Numbered from the stretch's first letter, positions 28,880-39,218 are shown. The stretch: DNA of 64,000 nucleotides from JACDHG01 sp963811585 (GCA_963811585.1 CAWERR010000006.1:186001-250000), one strand, 5' to 3'. The notes: generated by a model not told the origin, from the letters alone. Made by a program: numbers and translations.

Positions 28880-29849
28880 TCAGCTCGCGGCCAGGATGTC
28901 GACCGCGAAGATCAGGTCGGCGTTCGGCGGGATGTCCTCGCCGCTGCCCTGCCTTGCCGTAGCCGAGCTCGCTCGGGATGACCAGGATGACCCGCGAGCC
29001 GACGCGTCTGGCCGACCAGGCCCTGGTCCCAGCCCTTGATGACGCCACCCGTGCCCGATCGGGAACGTCGACCGGCTCTCGCGGTGCCACGACTCGTCGA
29101 AGACCTTGCCGTCGGGGTAGAGCTGGCCGACGTAGTCGACCGTGATCGTCTGGCCGGCCTTGACCTTCGGGCCCGTGCCCTCGATGACCGGGTAGACGCC
29201 GAGCTTGTCGACCGTCTTCGGGTGTCGTCTTGGTCGCCTTGAACTTCGTCGGGTGGCCGTCCTTGTCGAGCACGAGCTCGGCACCTGAGTCGGGCGCCGG
29301 CATCGGCTTGCCCTTCGCCTCGTCAACGGGTTGTCGACCTCGAGCACGTCGACGACGAAGATGAGGCTGTCGCCCTTACGGATCGTGCCGTCCTGGTTGC
29401 CGGTCGGGTCGTAGCCGTCCTTGGAGTCGACGGCGATCAGCACGCGGTCACCGGCGTGGGCGCTCCGAGCAGCCCGTCGCCGAAGCCGTTGATGACCTGC
29501 GTCGAGCCTGAACGTCGCGGGCTGCTCGCCGTCGTCGTACTGGTGTCGAACTCGTCGCCCGTCGCTGGCGTTGATGCCGACGTAGTTCGATGGTGACCTG
29601 GAGGTCGGCGTCGATGGCTCGCCGGTGCCCGGCCCCTCGTTGACGTCTCGCGCTCGGTCTTCGCGAACGCGATCGGGGCCTTGAACTCGACCTGCGGCTT
29701 CTCGCCCGGCGTCGCCGGTGACGGTGACGTCGCGATCGTCGCCTTGCGTGCTTCTGTCTCGGTGGTGCGTCTTCGCTCGCTGCCGCCGCAGCCAGACAGG
29801 CCAGGAGCAGGAGCGGCAGGACGACGAGCCCGACGACAGTACGACGCAC
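28880..29849 (-). CDS. Lipoprotein with two FKBP-type peptidyl-prolyl isomerase domains, frameshifted
   Basis: An exported prolyl isomerase. The start VRRTVVGLVVLPLLLLACLA plus GCGGSE in the alternate frame is a lipoprotein signal with the lipobox cysteine. Two FKBP modules follow: the first with YVGINASDGR and the end KDGYDPTGNQDGTIRKGDSL IFVVDVLEV; the second VYPVIEGTGPKVKAGQTITV, DYVGQLYPDGKVFDESWHRE, and the end GSGEDIPPNADLIFAVDILA. About 322 residues; at least eight frame changes. GTG start. It sits between pafA and pafB, in the same direction. An outward-facing lipoprotein is unlikely to act in cytoplasmic pupylation, so co-location may be operon history. Confidence 0.85.
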
Positions 29850-29925
29850 AGTTGAAAACACCTCACGCGGAGCAACGGAATCGGCAAGACGATCGAGCAA
29901 CTGGACCGAGATCCTAGCCTAGCCG

Positions 29926-31289
29926 TCACATCGACTCGATCAGACGCTCGACCCGCTCGTCGTGGGAGCGGAACGGGTCCTTGCACAGGACGGTGCGCTG
30001 CGCCTGGTCGTTGAGCTTGAGGTGCACCCAGTCGACGGTGAAGTCGCGACGGCGCTCCTGCGCCCGGCGGATGAACTCGCCGCGCAGCCGCGCCCGGGTG
30101 GTCTGCGGCGGCACCGACTTGGCCTCGAAGATCGCCAGGTCGGTGGTCACCCGCGCGACTGCGCCGCGCTTCTCGAGCAGGTAGTAGAGCCCGCGGTCGG
30201 CGGTGGATGTCGTGGTAGGCGAGGTCGAGCTGGGCCACCCGGGCCGACGTCAGGCCGAGGCCGTGCTGGGCGCGGTAGCGCTCGATCAGCCGGTACTTGA
30301 TCACCCAGTCGATCTCGCGCTCGACCAGGCTCAGGTCGTCGGACTCGACCGCCTTGAGGCCGCGCTCCCACAGGTCGAGGGCGGCGTCGATCGTCGGCGT
30401 GTGCAGCTCGCGGCGGTCGACGAAGTCACGCGCCTTGCTGAGGTACTCGTTCTGGATGTCGAGCGCCGAGGCGTCGCGGCCGTTGGCGAGCCGGACCTTG
30501 CGCCGGCCGGTCATGTCGTGGGAGATCTCGCGGATCGCCCGGATCGGGTTCTCCATCGTCATGTCGCGCATCACGACGCCGGCCTCGATCATCCGCAGCA
30601 CCAGGTCGGTGCGTGGCGACCTTGAGCATCGTGGTGGTCTCGCTCATGTTGGAGTCGCCGACGATGACGTGCAGCCGGCGGAACCGCTCGGCGTCGGCAT
30701 GCGGCTCGTCGCGGGTGTTGATGATCGGCCGCGACCGGGTGGTGGCGCTGGAGACGCCTTCCCAGATGTGCTCGGCGCGCTGGCTGACCGAGTAGATCGC
30801 GCCGCGCGGCGTCTGCAGCACCTTGCCGGCGCCCACGACGATCTGCCGGCTGACCAGGAACGGGATCAGGATGTCGGCCAGCCGGGCGAACTCGCCATGC
30901 CGCCCGACCAGGTAGTTCTCGTGGCAGCCGTAGGAGTTGCCGGCGGAGTCGGTGTTGTTCTTGAACAGGTAGACGTCGCCGGCGATGCCTTCTTCGCGCA
31001 GCCGGCGCTCGGCATCGACGAGGAGGCCCTCGAGGACCCGCTCCCCCGCCTTGTCGTGGGTCACCAGGTCGTCGACCGAGTCGCACTCGGGGGTGGCGTA
31101 CTCGGGATGGCTGCCGACGTCGAGGTAGAGACGGGCGCCGTTGCGGAGGAAGACGTTGCTGGACCGGCCCCACGACACCACCCGGCGGAACAGGTAGCGG
31201 GCGACCTCGTCCGGCGAGAGGCGGCGCGCCCCCTTGAAGGTGCACGTGACGCCGTACTCGTTCTCGATCCCGAAGATCCGCCGGTCCAC
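29926..31289 (-). CDS. pafA: Pup--protein ligase PafA, frameshifted
   Basis: Attaches the C-terminal glutamate of deamidated Pup to substrate lysines using ATP. The first 230 residues are intact: MDRRIFGIENEYGVTCTFKG with the catalytic-site glutamates, LRNGARLYLDVGSHPEYATP followed by ECDSVDDLVTHDKAGE, VYLFKNNTDSAGNSYGCHEN and SRPIINTRDEPHADAERFRR. After frame changes near 30612 and 30205 it continues EAGVVMRDMTMENPIRAIRE, LDLWERGLKAVESDDLSLVE and ends FTVDWVHLKLNDQAQRTVLC through VERLIESM. About 454 residues, the family length. Glutamine-synthetase-like fold shared with Dop. Confidence 0.97.
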
Positions 31290-31376
31290 GGCGTCAGCCT
31301 ATGTCACGCGCACAACGCTTGGACTCAACAACCGAGCATGATCGCGACCGAGATCGTCGAGGGTGCTGACCGAGCG

Positions 31377-32269
31377 TCAGGGACGCGGTGGCGTGTCAGG
31401 GTCGTCCGGGAGGTCGCCGATGTCGTCGCTTGGGTCCTCTGCCGGTGTGTCGTCGACCGGTGGGCTCTCCTCAGCGATGGCCTTGCCCGCCGGTGCTGCA
31501 CTGGGGGGCGGGGTTTCATCGCCGTCAACGGTCGGTGGTATGTCGGCGGGCGCCTCGGGCTCGTCCTCGTCCTCGCCGGTGCCGAAAAGAGCCGTGAGGT
31601 GATCCCCGACGAGCCGTCGGAACTTGCGTGGATTTCGACGGGTCCGGTCGAGCACGGCCACCTCGAGCCGGTCACCAGTCACATGGCGGGTCTGAGTCCC
31701 GTCGTGGCCGAGCGCCTCGACCGCCAGCCGGAGGGCGTCATCGAGGTCGAGCCCTTCGGTGTAGTGCTCCTTCAGGTAGATCGAGACCTGCTCGGCTGAC
31801 CCGCCCATGACGGCGTACCCGTGCTCGTCGGCGACAGAACCTTCGTAGGTGAGCCGGTAGACCTGGTCTTCTTCGGCCGTGTCACCCACCTCGGCCACGA
31901 AGAGCTCCACTTCGTAGGGCTTCTCTCCCCCGACGAGAAGATCGTGCCCAGGGTCTGTGCGTACGCGTTGGCCAGCCCGCGCCCGGTGACGTCGCGCCGG
32001 TCGTAGGAGTAGCCGCGCATGTCTGCGAGTCGGACTCCCGCGATCCGCAGGTTCTCGAACTCGTTGTAGCGACCCACCGCAGCGAACGCGAGCCGGTCAT
32101 AGATCTCGGAGATCTTGTGCAGCGCCTTCGACTGGTTCTCGGCCACGAACAGCAGCCCGTCGACGTACTGGACGACGACGACGGATCTGCCCCGGGCGAT
32201 GCCCTTGCGGGCGAAGTCGGCTCGGTCCTTCATCAGCTGCTCGGGCGAGACGTAGAACGGCATCGACAT
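31377..32269 (-). CDS. prcA: Proteasome alpha subunit PrcA with extended acidic tail, one frame change
   Basis: Forms the outer rings and gate of the 20S core. Seen: MPFYVSPEQLMKDRADFARK, GIARGRSVVVVQYVDGLLFV then AENQSKALHKISEIYDRLAF, LRIAGVRLADMRGYSYDRRD and, after one change near 31925, MELFVAEVGDTAEEDQVYRL, GYAVMGGSAEQVSIYLKEHY. The alpha-subunit N-terminal segment that occludes the pore is present. About 297 residues, some 50 more than M. tuberculosis PrcA; the excess is a C-terminal Asp/Glu/Pro-rich disordered tail. Follows prcB by 55 bases. Confidence 0.97.
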
Positions 32270-32324
32270 CGCGGGTGGCCTTCGTCCTTGTCAGTCAGTC
32301 AGTCGTCAGTCAACGAGCGGTGGG

Positions 32325-33161
32325 TCAGGTGAGTGATGCGGCCGGGCCGTCGGGGCGTTGCATCCGGGCGGCGATGACGCGGTCGGCGATCTCGGCGATC
32401 TCTTCGTCGGGCATCCGGACGTAGCCGTCGGCCGTCACGACCGCGACGACTGGGAAGATCCGCCGGGTCAGGTCAGGCCCGCCCGTGGCCGAGTCGTCGT
32501 CTGCGGCGTCATAAAGGGCCTGGACCGCCGCGGTCACGCACTCGGCCGCTCGAAGTCGTCGCGGTAGAGCTTCTTGAGCGACCCCCGGGCGAACATCGAG
32601 CCGGAGCCGACCGAGTGGAACGCCTGCTCTTCGTAGCGGCCGCCGGTGACGTCGTAGGAGAAGATGCGGCCGATCCCCTGGGTACGTCGAAGCCGGCGAA
32701 CAGCGGCACGACCGCGAGCCCCTGCATGGCCATGGCGAGGTTGCCGCGGATGCAGCGAGGAGAGGCGGTTGGCCTTGCCGTCGAGCGACAGGGTCGTGCC
32801 CTCGATCTTCTCGTAGTGCTCGAGCTCGACCTGGAACAGCCGCACCATCTCGACGCGATCCCGGCGGCACCGGCGATGCCGACGCAGCGAGTACTCGTCG
32901 GCCGGGAAGACCTTCTCGATGTCGCGCTGGGCGATGACGTTGCCCATCGTGGCGCGTCGGTCGCCGGCCATCACGACGCCCCCCTCGAACGTCGCGGCGA
33001 CGATCGTGGTGCCGTGGGGAGCCTCGGGCAGGACACCGTTGGCAGCGGAGTCGTCGCCCGGGCAACAGGTCAGGGGACTGCTGCGACAGGAAGTCCGCGA
33101 ACGACGGGCTACCGGGAGTCATGTATGCCGCGGGCAGGCGGGCACGACTGTTCGTGCTCAC
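32325..33161 (-). CDS. prcB: Proteasome beta subunit PrcB, frameshifted
   Basis: Catalytic subunit of the 20S core. The propeptide reads SRARLPAAYMTPGSPSFADF LSQQSPDLLPG; across a frame change the cleavage site HGTTIVAATFEGGVVMAGDR is found, with Thr as the N-terminal nucleophile after HG. Then RATMGNVIAQRDIEKVFPAD, MVRLFQVELEHYEKIEGTTL, GRIFSYDVTGGRYEEQAFHS plus VGSGSMFARGSLKKLYRDDF, and the intact end VVAVVTADGYVRMPDEEIAE. About 280 residues. GTG start overlaps the pup stop (GTGA), a feature that lets pup and prcB be translated together. Changes near 33065, 32980, 32890, 32750, 32685 and 32545. Confidence 0.96.
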   Translation of the reverse strand: MSTNSRARLPAAYMTPGSPSFADFLSQQSPDLLPGRRLRCQRCPARGSPRHHDRRRDVRGGRRDGRRPTRHDGQRHRPARHREGLPGRRVLAASASPVPPGSRRDGAAVPGRARALREDRGHDPVARRQGQPPLLAASAATSPWPCRGSRSCRCSPASTYPGDRPHLLLRRHRRPLRRAGVPLGRLRLDVRPGVAQEALPRRLRAAECVTAAVQALYDAADDDSATGGPDLTRRIFPVVAVVTADGYVRMPDEEIAEIADRVIAARMQRPDGPAASLT

Positions 33162-33366
33162 TGGCCGCCCTTCTGGACGAAGCCGCGCACGAACTCCTCG
33201 GCGTTCGACTCGAGCACCTCGTCGATGTCGTCGAGGATCGCGTCGACGTCGTCGTCGAGCTTCTCCTTGCGTTCGGCGGCGGCCTCGGTCGGGGCCGGGT
33301 CGAGGTCGGCTCTTCCTGCGGCGACTTGCGTGTGGTCTTGTGCTGCTGGCCACCTTCGCGCGCCAT
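33158..33366 (-). CDS. pup: Prokaryotic ubiquitin-like protein Pup, one frame change
   Basis: The protein tag itself, about 69 residues. It begins MAREGGQQHKTTRKSPQEE and, after a one-base change near 33310, continues ADLDPAPTEAAAERKEKLDD, then DVDAILDDIDEVLESNAEEF and VRGFVQKGGQ. The C-terminus is GGQ, so Dop must deamidate Gln to Glu before ligation. The disordered N-terminus and the helical DDIDEVLESNAEEFVRGF segment, which docks on Mpa coiled coils, match the family. Its TGA overlaps the prcB GTG. Confidence 0.97.
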
Positions 33367-33427
33367 CTTCCACCTCTCGGTCATAAGACCTGCTTCTGCT
33401 GAAACCCTACCTGGCTGGGGCGTGACG

Positions 33428-34935
33428 TCAGGACGTGATCGCGGCGAACAGCTCCTCGGCCGTCTCGCACCGGTCGAGCAGCGCCCCGACGTGCTGGCGG
33501 GTGCCGCGCGACGGCTCCATGGTCGGGATGCGCTGCAGGGAGTCCCGGCCGGGCAGGTCGAAGATGACCGAGTCCCAGGACGCGGCTGCGATGCGGTCGG
33601 GGTACTGGGCGAGACAACGGCCGCGGAAGTAGGCGCGGGTGTCTTCGGGAGGCTCGGTGACCGCCCGCGCCACCTCGTCGTCGGTGAGCAACCGGTCGAT
33701 CGAGCCACGGGCGACCAGGCGGTGGTAGAGGCCCTTGTCGGGACGCAGGTCGGCGTACTGGAGGTCGATGAGGTGCAGCTTCGGGTCGTCCCACTCGAGG
33801 CTGTCGCGGTCGCGGTAGGACTCCAGCAGCGCCAGCTTGGCCACCCAGTCGAGCTCCCGGCGGCACTCCATCGGGTCGCGTGCGGAGGCGGTCGAGCACA
33901 GACTCCCAGCGGTCGAGCACGTCGCTCGTCTGGTCGTCGACGTCGTCGCCGAGCTGGTCCTCGACGTAGCCACGGGCCAGCTCGAGGTAGGTCTCCTGGA
34001 GGTCGAGCGCCGTCATCTTGCGGCCGTCCTTGAGCGTGATCAGGTGCTTGAGATCCGGGTCGTGCGAGACCTCGGTGCAGCGCGTTGACCGGCCCGTCGA
34101 TGGCGAGGTCGGCGCTGATCGCCCCGTCCTCGATCATCGGCAGCACCAGCGCTGTGGTGCCGACCTTGAGGTAGGTCGAGATCTCGGCCAGGTTGGCGTC
34201 GCCGATGATGACGTGCAGCCGACGGTACTTCTCGGGGTCGGCATGCGGCTCGTCACGGGTGTTGATGATCGGCCGCTTCAGCGTCGTCTCGAGACCGACC
34301 TCGACCTCGAAGTAGTCGGCCCGCTGGCTGATCTGGAAGCCCGTCGTGCGCCCGTCCTGGCCGATGCCGACCCGGCCGGCGCCGCACACGACCTGGCGGC
34401 TGACGAAGAACGGCGTGAGGTGCCGGACGATGTCGGGGAACGGCGTCGACCGCTTCATCAGGTAGTTCTCGTGGGCGCCGTAGGACGCGCCCTTGTTGTC
34501 GGTGTTGTTCTTGTACAGCACGAGCGGGTTCTGCCCGGGGATGTCGACTGCTCTCGCCGCCGCGACGACGATTGCTCGCCCGCCTTGTCCCACACGCACG
34601 ATGTCGCGCGGGTTGGTGCACTCGGGTGTCGAGTACTCAGGGTGGGCGTGGTCGACGTACAGCCGGGCGCCGTTGGTCAGGATCAGGTTGGCGAGGCCGA
34701 TGTCCTCGTCGGTCAGCTGGCTCGGGTCGGCGATCGTGCGGCTGAGGTCGAAGCCGCGCGCGTCGCGCAGCGGGCTCTCCTCCTCGAAGTCCCACCGGGC
34801 GCGTCGCGAGCGCGCGCTCAGCGAGGCATAGGCGTTGACGAGCTGCGACGACGTGAGCATCGGGTTGGCCGACGGCGTGCCGAGCACCGAGATGCCGAAC
34901 TCAGTCTCGGTGCCCATGATGCGCCGAACGGTCAT
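33428..34935 (-). CDS. dop: Pup deamidase/depupylase Dop, frameshifted
   Basis: Deamidates Pup and removes it from substrates. Intact for 285 residues: VRRIMGTETEFGISVLGTPS, WDFEEESPLRDARGFDLSRT (region of the Dop loop), GARLYVDHAHPEYSTPECTN, VLYKNNTDNKGASYGAHENY and KRPIINTRDEPHADPEKYRR. After frame changes near 34080 and 33885 it continues MTALDLQETYLELARGYVED, LEWDDPKLHLIDLQYADLRP and ends CETAEELFAAITS. About 502 residues, the Dop length. Upstream of pup by 62 bases, with arc further upstream. Confidence 0.97.
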
Positions 34936-34970
34936 GCGTGCAGCCTACGGTGGCCGCTGCTCAGCCTCAG

Positions 34971-35130
34971 TCAGCGAGGAGTCTGCTTGTTGTAGTGCAG
35001 TCTGCCCTCGGAGTCGCCCATCGGTACGTCGAAGCTCCCCGACATGGTCGTCGCGTCGACTGGCGGCGAAGATCGCGACTATGAACATCAGGGCAACGGC
35101 AACTGCCGGAATGACTACCAACCAAGGCAT
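34971..35130 (-). CDS. Tiny single-span membrane protein between arc and dop
   Basis: Begins MPWLVVIPAVAVALMFIVAI FAASRRDD, one clear membrane helix with a basic inner flank. Two continuations are possible. The unchanged frame gives HVGELRRTDGRLRGQTALQQ and ends a little further on; a one-base change near 35045 gives MSGSFDVPMGDSEGRLHYNK QTPR with a stop, which looks more protein-like and is the version annotated here (about 53 residues). No known family. Its place between arc and dop on the same strand suggests co-expression with the Pup system. Confidence 0.55.
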
Positions 35131-35168
35131 ATCCGAACCCCCGACCAGGAACCCCGAACGGGTTCGTC

Positions 35169-36915
35169 CTACAGGTATTGGCCGGTGTTGGCGACATTGT
35201 CGATAGAACGGCCAGGCTCGGTGCCCTGCTTGCCGGAGATGAGCGTGCGGATGAACACGATGCGCTCACCCTTCTTGCCCGAGATCCGCGCCCAGTCGTC
35301 GGGGTTGGTGGTGTTGGGCAGGTCTTCGTTCTCCTTGAACTCGTCGACGCACGCCTGCAGCATGTGCTGCACCCGGAGCCCGCGCTGGTCGTTGTCGAGC
35401 AGGTCCTTGATCGCCATCTTCTTGGCCCGGTCGACGATGTTCTGGATCATCGCGCCGGAGTTGAAGTCCTTGAAGTAGAGGACCTCCTTGTCGCCGTTGG
35501 CGTAGGTCACCTCGAGGAAGCGGTTCTCCTCGGACTCGGTGTACATCCGCTCGACCGTGCGCTGGATCATGCCCGCCACGCACTCGTCACGGTTGTCGCC
35601 GAACTCGGCCAGGTCGTCGGGGTGCAAGCGGCAACGAGGACACGAGGTACTTGGAGAAGATGTCGCGCTGCCGACTCGGCGTCGGGACGCTCGATCTTGA
35701 TCTTCACGTCGAGGCGGCCGGGCCGCAGGATGGCCGGGTCGATCATGTCCTCGCGGTTGGAGGCGCCGATGACGATGACGTTCTCGAGGCCCTCGACGCC
35801 GTCGATCTCGCTCAGCAGCTGCGGCACGATGGTGTTCTCGACGTCGGAGGAGACACCCGAGCCGCGGGTGCGGAACAGCGAGTCCATCTCGTCGAAGAAC
35901 ACGATGACCGGGGTGCCTTCGCTGGCCTTCTCGCGGGCACGCTGGAAGACCAGCCGGATGTGGCGCTCGGTCTCACCGACGTACTTGTTGAGCAGCTCGG
36001 GACCCTTGATGTTGAGGAAGAACGACTTGCCTTCCTCTCCGGTCTTGGCGGCGACCTTCTTGGCCAGCGAGTTGGCGACGGCCTTGGCGATCAGCGTCTT
36101 GCCGCAGCCGGGCGGGCCGTACAGCAGCACGCCCTTGGGCGGCTTGAGCTGGTGCTCCTGGAACAGCTCCGGGTGCAGGTAGGGCAGCTCGATCGCGTCG
36201 CGGATCTGGTCGATCTGCCGCATCAGGCCGCCGATGTTGGCGTAGTCGATGTCAGGGACCTCTTCGAGGACGAGCTCCTCGACCTCGGTCTTCGGGATCC
36301 GCTCGTAGATGTAGCCGGCGCGCGCGTCGAGCAGGACCGAGTCGCCCGCGCGCAGCTTCTCGGTCACGCAGCGGCGCGGCGATCCGGACCACCCTCTCCT
36401 CGTCGGCGTTGGCGATCACCAGGGCCCGCTCGCCGGTCGGCGAGGATCTCCTTGAGCATCACGACCTCGCCGACCTCCTCGAAGTCGAGGGCGGCGACGA
36501 CGTTGAGCGCTTCGTTGAGCATGACCTCTTGGCCGCGCTCCAGGTCTTCGACGTCGACGTTGGGGCTGACGTTGACGCGCAGCTTGCGGCCGCCGGTGAA
36601 CACGTCGATCGGTGTCGTCGTCGTTGCTCCCGAGGAAGGTGCCGAAGCCGGTCGGTGGCTGGGCCAGCCGGTCGACCTCTTCCTTGAGCGTCATGATCTG
36701 GTCGCGTGCTTCGCGCAGCGTGGCGGCGAGGCGCTCGTTCTGGGAGGTCAGGGATGCCAGCGAGGACTGGGTCTCGGCGAGCCGTTGCTCGAGGAATCGC
36801 GTCGCCTGGGGCGCGTCGGACAGCGGCGGCGCAGCTCGCTGACCTCGGCCTCGAGGAAGCCGACTTGGCTCTCGAGCTCTTCGGCCGAGCGCGACCGGCG
36901 CGCTGTGCGCGTCAT
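35169..36915 (-). CDS. arc: Proteasome-activating AAA ATPase Arc/Mpa, frameshifted
   Basis: Hexameric unfoldase that recognises Pup and feeds the 20S core. The start RSRSAEELESQVGFLEAEVS is the coiled-coil that captures Pup. Two OB-type segments follow (for example RKLRVNVSPNVDVEDLERGQ). The AAA module is intact: PDIDYANIGGLMRQIDQIRD, Walker A LLYGPPGCGKTLIAKAVANS, Walker B VIVFFDEMDSLFRTRGSG, sensor IGASNREDMIDPAILRPGRL. After changes near 35685 and 35630 the C-terminal domain ends SIDNVANTGQYL; the terminal Tyr-Leu is the gate-opening signal. About 582 residues. Called Mpa in mycobacteria, Arc elsewhere. N-terminal changes near 36825, 36610, 36435 and 36365. Confidence 0.97.
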
Positions 36916-37040
36916 CGTGCAGGCATCGTCACCACCTCCAGGGAGGAACTCATGCTTTGACCCTACCTGCGATAACAACTGATTCGCATGCGAGTTCCGG
37001 CCACGTGTCGATATCAGTCTGTTACATCCGACGTTCGCCG

Positions 37041-37982
37041 TCATCGGCGGGTCAGCGGTTGCTCCTGGGCCGGTGTAGTCAGGCCCGTAGGCGCCCGGTG
37101 ACGGCCTTCGGCTGCGACGAGGCGCCGTGACTCCGGGCGCCAGGCGGCGAGCCGTCACGAGGAAGCCGGTGTGGCCGTTCATCTTGTGCTGCGGGCGCAC
37201 CGCCAGCCCTTCGACGTGCCAGCCTCGGACCATCGACTCCCAGGACTCGGGCTCGGTGAACCCGGCGTGCGACGCGCACCGTCTCCACGAAGCGACTGAG
37301 CTGGGTCGTGGTCGCGACGTACGCGCAGACAAGCCCACCGGGCAGCCAGGGCGTCGGCGACCACGGGGATGCACTCCCAGGGCGCGAGCATGTCGAGCAC
37401 GATCCGGTCGACGTCTCGCTCGTCCAGGTCGGCTCGCGAGGTCGCCGACCGTCAGCCGCCAGGCGCGGGTGACCGGCGCCGAAGAACGACGTCGACGTTC
37501 GCCGGGCGATGTCGGCGAACTCCTCCCGCCGCTCGTACGACGTCACCGTGCCCTCGGGCCCGACCGCGCGCAGCAGCGAGCACGTCAGACGCGCCCGACC
37601 CGACCCCGGCCTCGACCACACGCGCGCCCGGGAAGATGTCGGCCAAGGTGACGATCTGGGCGGCGTCCTTCGGGTAGACGACGGCTGCGCCGCGCGGCAT
37701 CGACACCACGAAGTCGGCCAGCAGCGGGCGCAGCACGAGGTAGTCGACGCCGCCGGTCGAGGTGACCACGACGCCGTCCGGGCTGCCCGATCAGGTCGTC
37801 GTGGCGATGCCGCCCTTGTGGGTGAAGAACGTGGCACCCGCCTCGAGCAGGACGCTGTGCTTGCGGCCCTTGGGATCGGTCAGCCGGACCCGCTCCCCCA
37901 CGCGCAGCGGCCCGCGGCGCACCCCGGACCAGGCAGGGTCGCCCTGCCGAGGCTCTTCGTCGGGACTCTGCGTGTCAGCCAT
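37041..37982 (-). CDS. trmI: tRNA (adenine-N1-)-methyltransferase TrmI, frameshifted
   Basis: Methylates A58 in the T-loop of tRNA. Seen: LRVGERVRLTDPKGRKHSVL and LEAGATFFTHKGGI, then STGGVDYLVLRPLLADFVVS, MPRGAAVVYPKDAAQIVTLA with DIFPGARVVEAGVGSGA (SAM motif), LLRAVGPEGTVTSYERREEF and VRGWHVEGLAVRPQHKMNGH TGFLVTARR. About 310 residues; seven or so changes. The exact stop is unsure: the frame of the last clear block remains open toward arc, and I placed the end at the first stop reachable with one further change. Upstream of arc, as in mycobacteria (Rv2118c). Confidence 0.9.
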
Positions 37983-38024
37983 GGCGGTTGCCAGCGTAGT
38001 GGTGGCGCCCGCGAGCGGCGGCGC

Positions 38025-39176
38025 TCAGGCGGCGCGGAAGGCGGCGTCGACGTCCTTGGTGACCAGGACGCCGAAGATCGAGCCATCTCGTTCGGTCAGG
38101 ATGTACTCCGTGGCGGGGGTGCGGTTCATCGCACGCAGCAGCGCCTCGCCCACCAGGTCGGCCTGGATCACAGGCCGTCCTCGATGCGCCGCGCGAGGTC
38201 GCCGACGGCACCCAAGGACGTCGCTCGACAGGGGTCGACATCACCGCCTGCTCGTTGACGATGCCGGTGGGCGTGCCGTCGCTGGTGACGACGACCAGCG
38301 AGCCTGCGCCCGCCTCCTGGGCTCGGCGGATGCCTTCGGCCAACGGCAGGTCGGCTGGCACGCCGATTGCCGGTCGCGCCAGCCGGCGCGCGACGATGCC
38401 TGGCAGCTTCGCCCGGAGCTTCGACACCTGAAGCGCCTGCGTGGCACCGGTCCACAAGAACATCCCCACGATGAACGCGAGCAGGTAGTCGATCAGCCCG
38501 GCCTCGCGCAGCCCGAAGTTCGGTAGCGTGAACGGCCACGCAATCGCGGCGACGGCCGCGAGTCGCCCTCCCCACGCGGCAACGGTGATGCCAAGGTTGC
38601 GGCGCTTGGTCGCGGCCCAGACCGCTGCCTGGAGCACCCGACCGCCGTCGAGCGGGAGGCCCGGGACCAGGTTCAGCAGCCCGACGACCAGGTTGGCGGC
38701 GGCGAGCGCCGCCACTGTGAAACGCAGCAGTCCGTCGTCGAAGGCTCCGACCGAGAGCAGCGCCAGGACCCGACGGCGAGCGACGTCAGCGGGCCGACGA
38801 CAGCGATCACGAACTCACGCCACGGCGTCTCGGCCTCGCCCTCGATCTCGGTCGCACCGCCGAGGAAGTGCAGGTTGATCGAGTTGACCTGCATGTCGAA
38901 GGCTCTCGCGGCCAGGGCATGCGAGATCTCATGCAGGAGCACCGACACGTAGAGGAGCAGCGCCACGGCGATGCCGGCGAGGTACGCCCAGGCGCCGAGA
39001 TCAGGTGCCGCCTCTTGGATCGGGTCCGCCATTAGGACGGCGATGAGCCCGACGATGAGAAACCACGAACTCGCCACGGTGACGTCGATACCCGCGACAG
39101 TGCCCAGGCGGTACGTGCCGGGCTGGTGTTCGGGCGCCCGCCGTCTGGCTGGTCGCGATCGGGACTCACCCCTCAA
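38025..39176 (-). CDS. Site-2-type M50 zinc metalloprotease with CBS pair, frameshifted
   Basis: Intramembrane protease of the Rip/SpoIVFB class. Seen: AGIDVTVASSWFLIVGLIAV, VSVLLHEISHALAARAFDMQ with the HExxH zinc motif (HEISH), INLHFLGGATEIEGEAETPW, NLVVGLLNLVPGLPLDGGRV with the NxxPxxPLDGG motif carrying the third ligand, and CBS-type sequence AQEAGAGSLVVVTSDGTPTG IVNEQAV. About 383 residues. Frame changes near 38775, 38215, 38170 and 38080. The start is TTG in the long frame; a GTG eight bases on would need an extra change. Substrate unknown; CBS domains suggest ligand control. Confidence 0.88.
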
Positions 39177-39218
39177 CGCTAGCCGGTTGTGTCGGCACCT
39201 TGACCTAGCCTTGCGGTT

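Noticed and set aside
28880..30601. A 573-residue frame joining PafA to the FKBP lipoprotein
   Set aside because: PafA's true C-terminus (ending VERLIESM) is in a different frame with a stop, and the FKBP gene has its own signal peptide start.
30297..31799. A 500-residue plus-strand frame opposite pafA and prcA
   Set aside because: It is the mirror of highly conserved minus-strand genes and has no family resemblance.
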